Virus record (IMG/VR): IMGVR_UViG_3300044970_002274
Coordinates: 1 to 23,769 of that record
Origin: a virus
Length of the DNA stretch: 23,769 bases
Strand: one strand, 5' to 3'
Shown: positions 23,761 through 23,769 of the stretch, in pieces
How positions within the stretch are numbered: position 1 is the stretch's first letter
Layout: every line of letters begins with the position of its first letter
Translations under genes and position numbers: made by a program
Notes under the pieces: generated by a model
The model's input: the letters and a program-made list of their open reading frames with translations, nothing else
Told to the model about the DNA's origin: nothing
Databases searched by the model: none

Positions 23761-23769
23761 GATTATTAT

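Noticed and set aside
1-23769. CRISPR array, insertion sequence or integrase-type attachment site
   Set aside because: I saw no evenly spaced direct repeats, no transposase or integrase gene and no terminal repeats. The repeats present lie within coding sequence of related structural modules.

Overview
The window is a block of virion structural genes from a T4-like myovirus, most likely a marine cyanophage (Kyanoviridae type). This rests on four things: very AT-rich sequence; long, low-complexity tail and baseplate-associated proteins whose N-termini I recognise from cyanomyoviruses (MPLSRLENFLVNTDG..., MTLRNPKLFGLN..., MTRKIFKRVGLRRDKNF...); a tail-collar protein; and T4-style late promoter motifs (NATAAATA / NCTAAATA) just upstream of several genes. 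I had no database access, so family names come from recognition, not search results.

Layout, left to right. 1-174 is the start of a minus-strand tail protein that runs off the window. A strong hairpin terminator (197-224) separates it from a 58-residue coiled-coil protein (233-409, minus). 463-2610 is the only plus-strand gene, a structural protein with a PA14-like carbohydrate-binding fold. It converges on, and overlaps by 12 bp, the end of a tight minus-strand cluster. Listed from that end, the cluster is a 308-aa structural protein, an 819-aa leucine-rich-repeat fibre-like protein, a 174-aa tail-collar protein, two tandem paralogous structural proteins (1229 and 1054 aa) and a 2289-aa giant with beta-helix segments. 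Genes inside it are often 1-3 nt apart.

Upstream of the giant gene sits a small accessory cassette (about 20298-21150): a 62-aa protein behind a good sigma70-type promoter, then a tRNA-Leu(UAA) gene, then a 90-aa protein. The tRNA gene is interrupted by a 199-nt group I intron at the same place, between U34 and A35, as the well-known cyanobacterial and plastid tRNA-Leu(UAA) intron. It has its own consensus promoter, which carries a perfect 12-bp inverted repeat. The 90-aa gene's start codon lies inside a hairpin whose 5' arm would be missing from transcripts made at the adjacent late motif, an arrangement like that of T4 genes e, soc and 49. Two more structural genes (564 and 285 aa) complete the window.

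Reading the parts together: the structural genes would be made late and assembled into tail and fibre structures with several candidate host-recognition folds (PA14, LRR, collar, beta-helix). The embedded cassette looks set up for early transcription by host-type polymerase, supplying a UUA-reading tRNA that suits an AT-rich genome. The intron-bearing phage tRNA and the hairpin/late-promoter arrangement next to it are the most notable parts of the window.
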